Shown piece after piece: positions 62,325 to 64,000 of a stretch of 64,000 nucleotides of DNA. Where the stretch lies: assembly GCA_035235625.1 (NCBI GenBank), contig CP141147.1:27634756-27698755 (forward strand), given 5' to 3'. The notes beneath the pieces were generated by a model. That model was not told the DNA's origin and searched no databases. It saw only the letters and a program-made list of their open reading frames with translations. The DNA comes from Saururus chinensis (lineage: Eukaryota > Streptophyta > Magnoliopsida > Piperales > Saururaceae). The first letter of the stretch is position 1; the number at the start of each line of letters is the position of its first letter. Both the position numbers and the translations under genes were made by a program.

Positions 62325-62510
62325 TAAGGGTGTTAATGAGCCAAATTGAATCGAGTTTTCGGGTTTTTTAACTCGAGCTCGATTTTTGAAAGCTTAACTC
62401 GAGCTCGGCTCAAGCTCGATCGAATAGCTCGATGCATGGCTCGAGCTCGGTTCGGTTAAAAACTCGAAACTTGACTCGAGCTTGAGCTCGAAAACATATT
62501 ACAGCAACTC
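62325..62510. mobile_element. GAGCTCG-rich end of a non-autonomous DNA element
   Basis: GGGTGTTAATGAGCC is followed by repeated CTCGAGCTCG and AAGCTCGATCG words and inverted copies. This is the hallmark of the subterminal part of plant hAT-like MITEs. The opposite end was not located. Confidence 0.45.
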
Positions 62511-62749
62511 GAACCTGTGTTCAAATTGAGCTCGAATCCCATTTACAACCAAAATTATTTTTTTCTATAAAAATCTATACTAATTTAGAGAATCACACCA
62601 ACATTACAAAAATAAAAAAACTATAATAAACATAATTTTATTCTATTAAAGTTGTAAATATTATTTCAAAATCCATGGTTAAAATAAGAGTCAATAAATA
62701 CCCAACAAAAAAATTTCATTTGTCACCAAAAATTTAACTAATATTATTC

Positions 62750-63835
62750 AAATATCCCATATAATAAATATAATTATATAAATAATAATTACCAAAATAA
62801 CATAAAGAGAATAATATTTATTAATATGGTGTTTCTTTTCCCGAGCGCCTCCGTGACTTTTTTTAAATTTATTTTTTAATTCCATTTTTAAAGAAGAAAA
62901 TTTCAATATAATATACTGATTTGTGATATAAATGACAAAATCAATATAATTTCGTGCTATTAAAAGATGAAATTAATGCAATGTATTGATTACATCATTT
63001 AGAATGATAAAATCAATAATGAAATAATTTTGTCCCCTCTTCTCTCTACTATCTCTTCACTCTCTCCTCTCTCTATTCACTGTTTCTCCTCTCTCTATTC
63101 GTTCTTTCTTCTCTCTCTATTCATTCTCTCTTTCTTTCGGCTATCTCTCTTTCTCTCATCTTTCTCTCTCTTCACACACTCTCTCTATTCACTCTCTCCT
63201 CTCTATATTTCTATTCAATCTCTCTCCTCTCTCTTTTGGCTATCTCTTTTCATTCTCTCTACACTTTCTCTTTTCTCTGTCCTCTCTTCTTTCTCTTTCT
63301 CTCTCCCTATCTCTCTCTCATGTGCGTGACATGAGCCCTAGCTATGAGAAGTGAGAAGAAAATAGAAAATTTTAATTTAATTTATTCTTATTTATATATT
63401 ATATATTAAAATATTAAATTTAAAATAAAATATAATGTATTTGTGAATGATAAAATAATATTTTTTAAAATTTTTCATGATTTTGTCTTTTAGAAGAGTA
63501 GAGAGAGAAAAGAGAAAGATGAGAGAGAGAAGAGATAATCGAAAGAGAGACGAGAGAGAGAATAGAGAGAGGAGAGAGAGACTGAATAGAGAGTGGAGCG
63601 AGAGAGGAGAGAGAAAAGAGAGAAAAAATTAATTCATTATTGATTTCATCATTTGGAAGGATAAAGTTAGTACATTGTATTAATTTAAGTGTACTCAATT
63701 CATCATTCTAAAGGATGAAATTATAAAAAAATATTAAAAAAAATCACGCAAGTGTAAGCGCCTAGTCAGTGAAAAGGAATATCATTTTGGTAAATATTTT
63801 TCTCTCTCCGTTATTTTGATAATTATATAAAATTT
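62750..63835. mobile_element. Foldback element with facing CT and GA tracts
   Basis: Outer arms correspond in reverse complement: 62780-62850 (TACCAAAATAACATAAAGAG, GTTTCTTTTCCCGAGCGCC) against 63760-63835 (TACCAAAATGATATTCC, AGGCGCTTACAC, TCAAAATAACGGAGAGAG when read on the minus strand). Inside, ATTGATTTTATCATTC-type arms and a CTCTCT tract (63033-63320) face a GAGAGA tract (63495-63630). The whole can form a long hairpin. The long ORFs at 63030-63329 (+) and 63465-63698 (-) are low-complexity Ser/Leu artefacts of these tracts. Confidence 0.65.
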
Positions 63836-64000
63836 CTCATATAATAAGCCACAAAAAACTGAACTAGTAACCAAAGTTATGACAACTCTTATTCATATAT
63901 TTTATATCTAATTATTTTAGTAACTACAAAAAAATTCATAATAAGAGAATTATTTGGACTTCAGTAATAACATATTCCATAGTGTGTAGATTACTTGTAA
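63836..64000. other. AT-rich sequence at the right edge
   Basis: Nothing recognised. Confidence 0.6.

Noticed and set aside
63030..63698. Ser/Leu-rich ORFs at the right end
   Set aside because: They translate CT/GA simple repeats.

Overview
This is nuclear DNA of a flowering plant. Genes are split by GT-AG introns into small exons, exon-1 segments are GC-rich while introns and spacers are AT-rich, and the spacers are full of Stowaway-type MITEs, solo-LTR-like elements and SINE-like tracts. GC-rich first exons and the style of the MITE ends suggest a monocot, probably not a grass; that placement is inference. Nothing bacterial, viral, organellar or CRISPR-like was seen.

Four host genes can be assembled with consistent splice phase. 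(1) TPX2, the spindle assembly factor, on the minus strand at the left edge (about 338-4555, 3' end outside the window); one 87-bp exon and its splice sites are tandemly duplicated. (2) An ACS10-like aminotransferase on the plus strand (30783-34227, 4 exons, 534 aa) with an N-terminal membrane anchor. (3) An FHA-domain coiled-coil protein on the plus strand (36742-42782, 13 exons, 870 aa). (4) A chloroplast BASS3-type sodium/metabolite cotransporter on the minus strand (44286-47732, 8 exons, 412 aa).

The stretch 13136-23519 is a nest of retroelements whose insertion order can be read from 5-bp target duplications: an outer element (CTTAT) was hit by a 4.9-kb element (GTAGT) and a 3.4-kb element (CCACC). 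A fourth LTR-like element follows at 23552-25547, and related material lies at 9115-12198. None carries gag or pol, so they look like very long solo LTRs.

The most interesting region is 47803-56593. It is an 8.8-kb Mutator-like element with terminal inverted repeats of about 1 kb and a perfect 9-bp target duplication (AGACGACAA at 47794-47802 and 56594-56602). It sits 62 bp upstream of the BASS3 start codon, so it has separated that gene from its former upstream DNA. Inside are an intact spliced ORF of unknown family, a broken intron-containing copy of part of the proteasome ATPase gene RPT1, a 1.2-kb array of palindromic 22-bp repeats, and a broken PP2C phosphatase fragment. This is Pack-MULE architecture.

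The right end (56603-64000) holds no convincing host gene: AT-rich spacer, Stowaway MITEs, an hAT-like composite with GGCCCG-rich ends, and a foldback element with facing CT and GA tracts.
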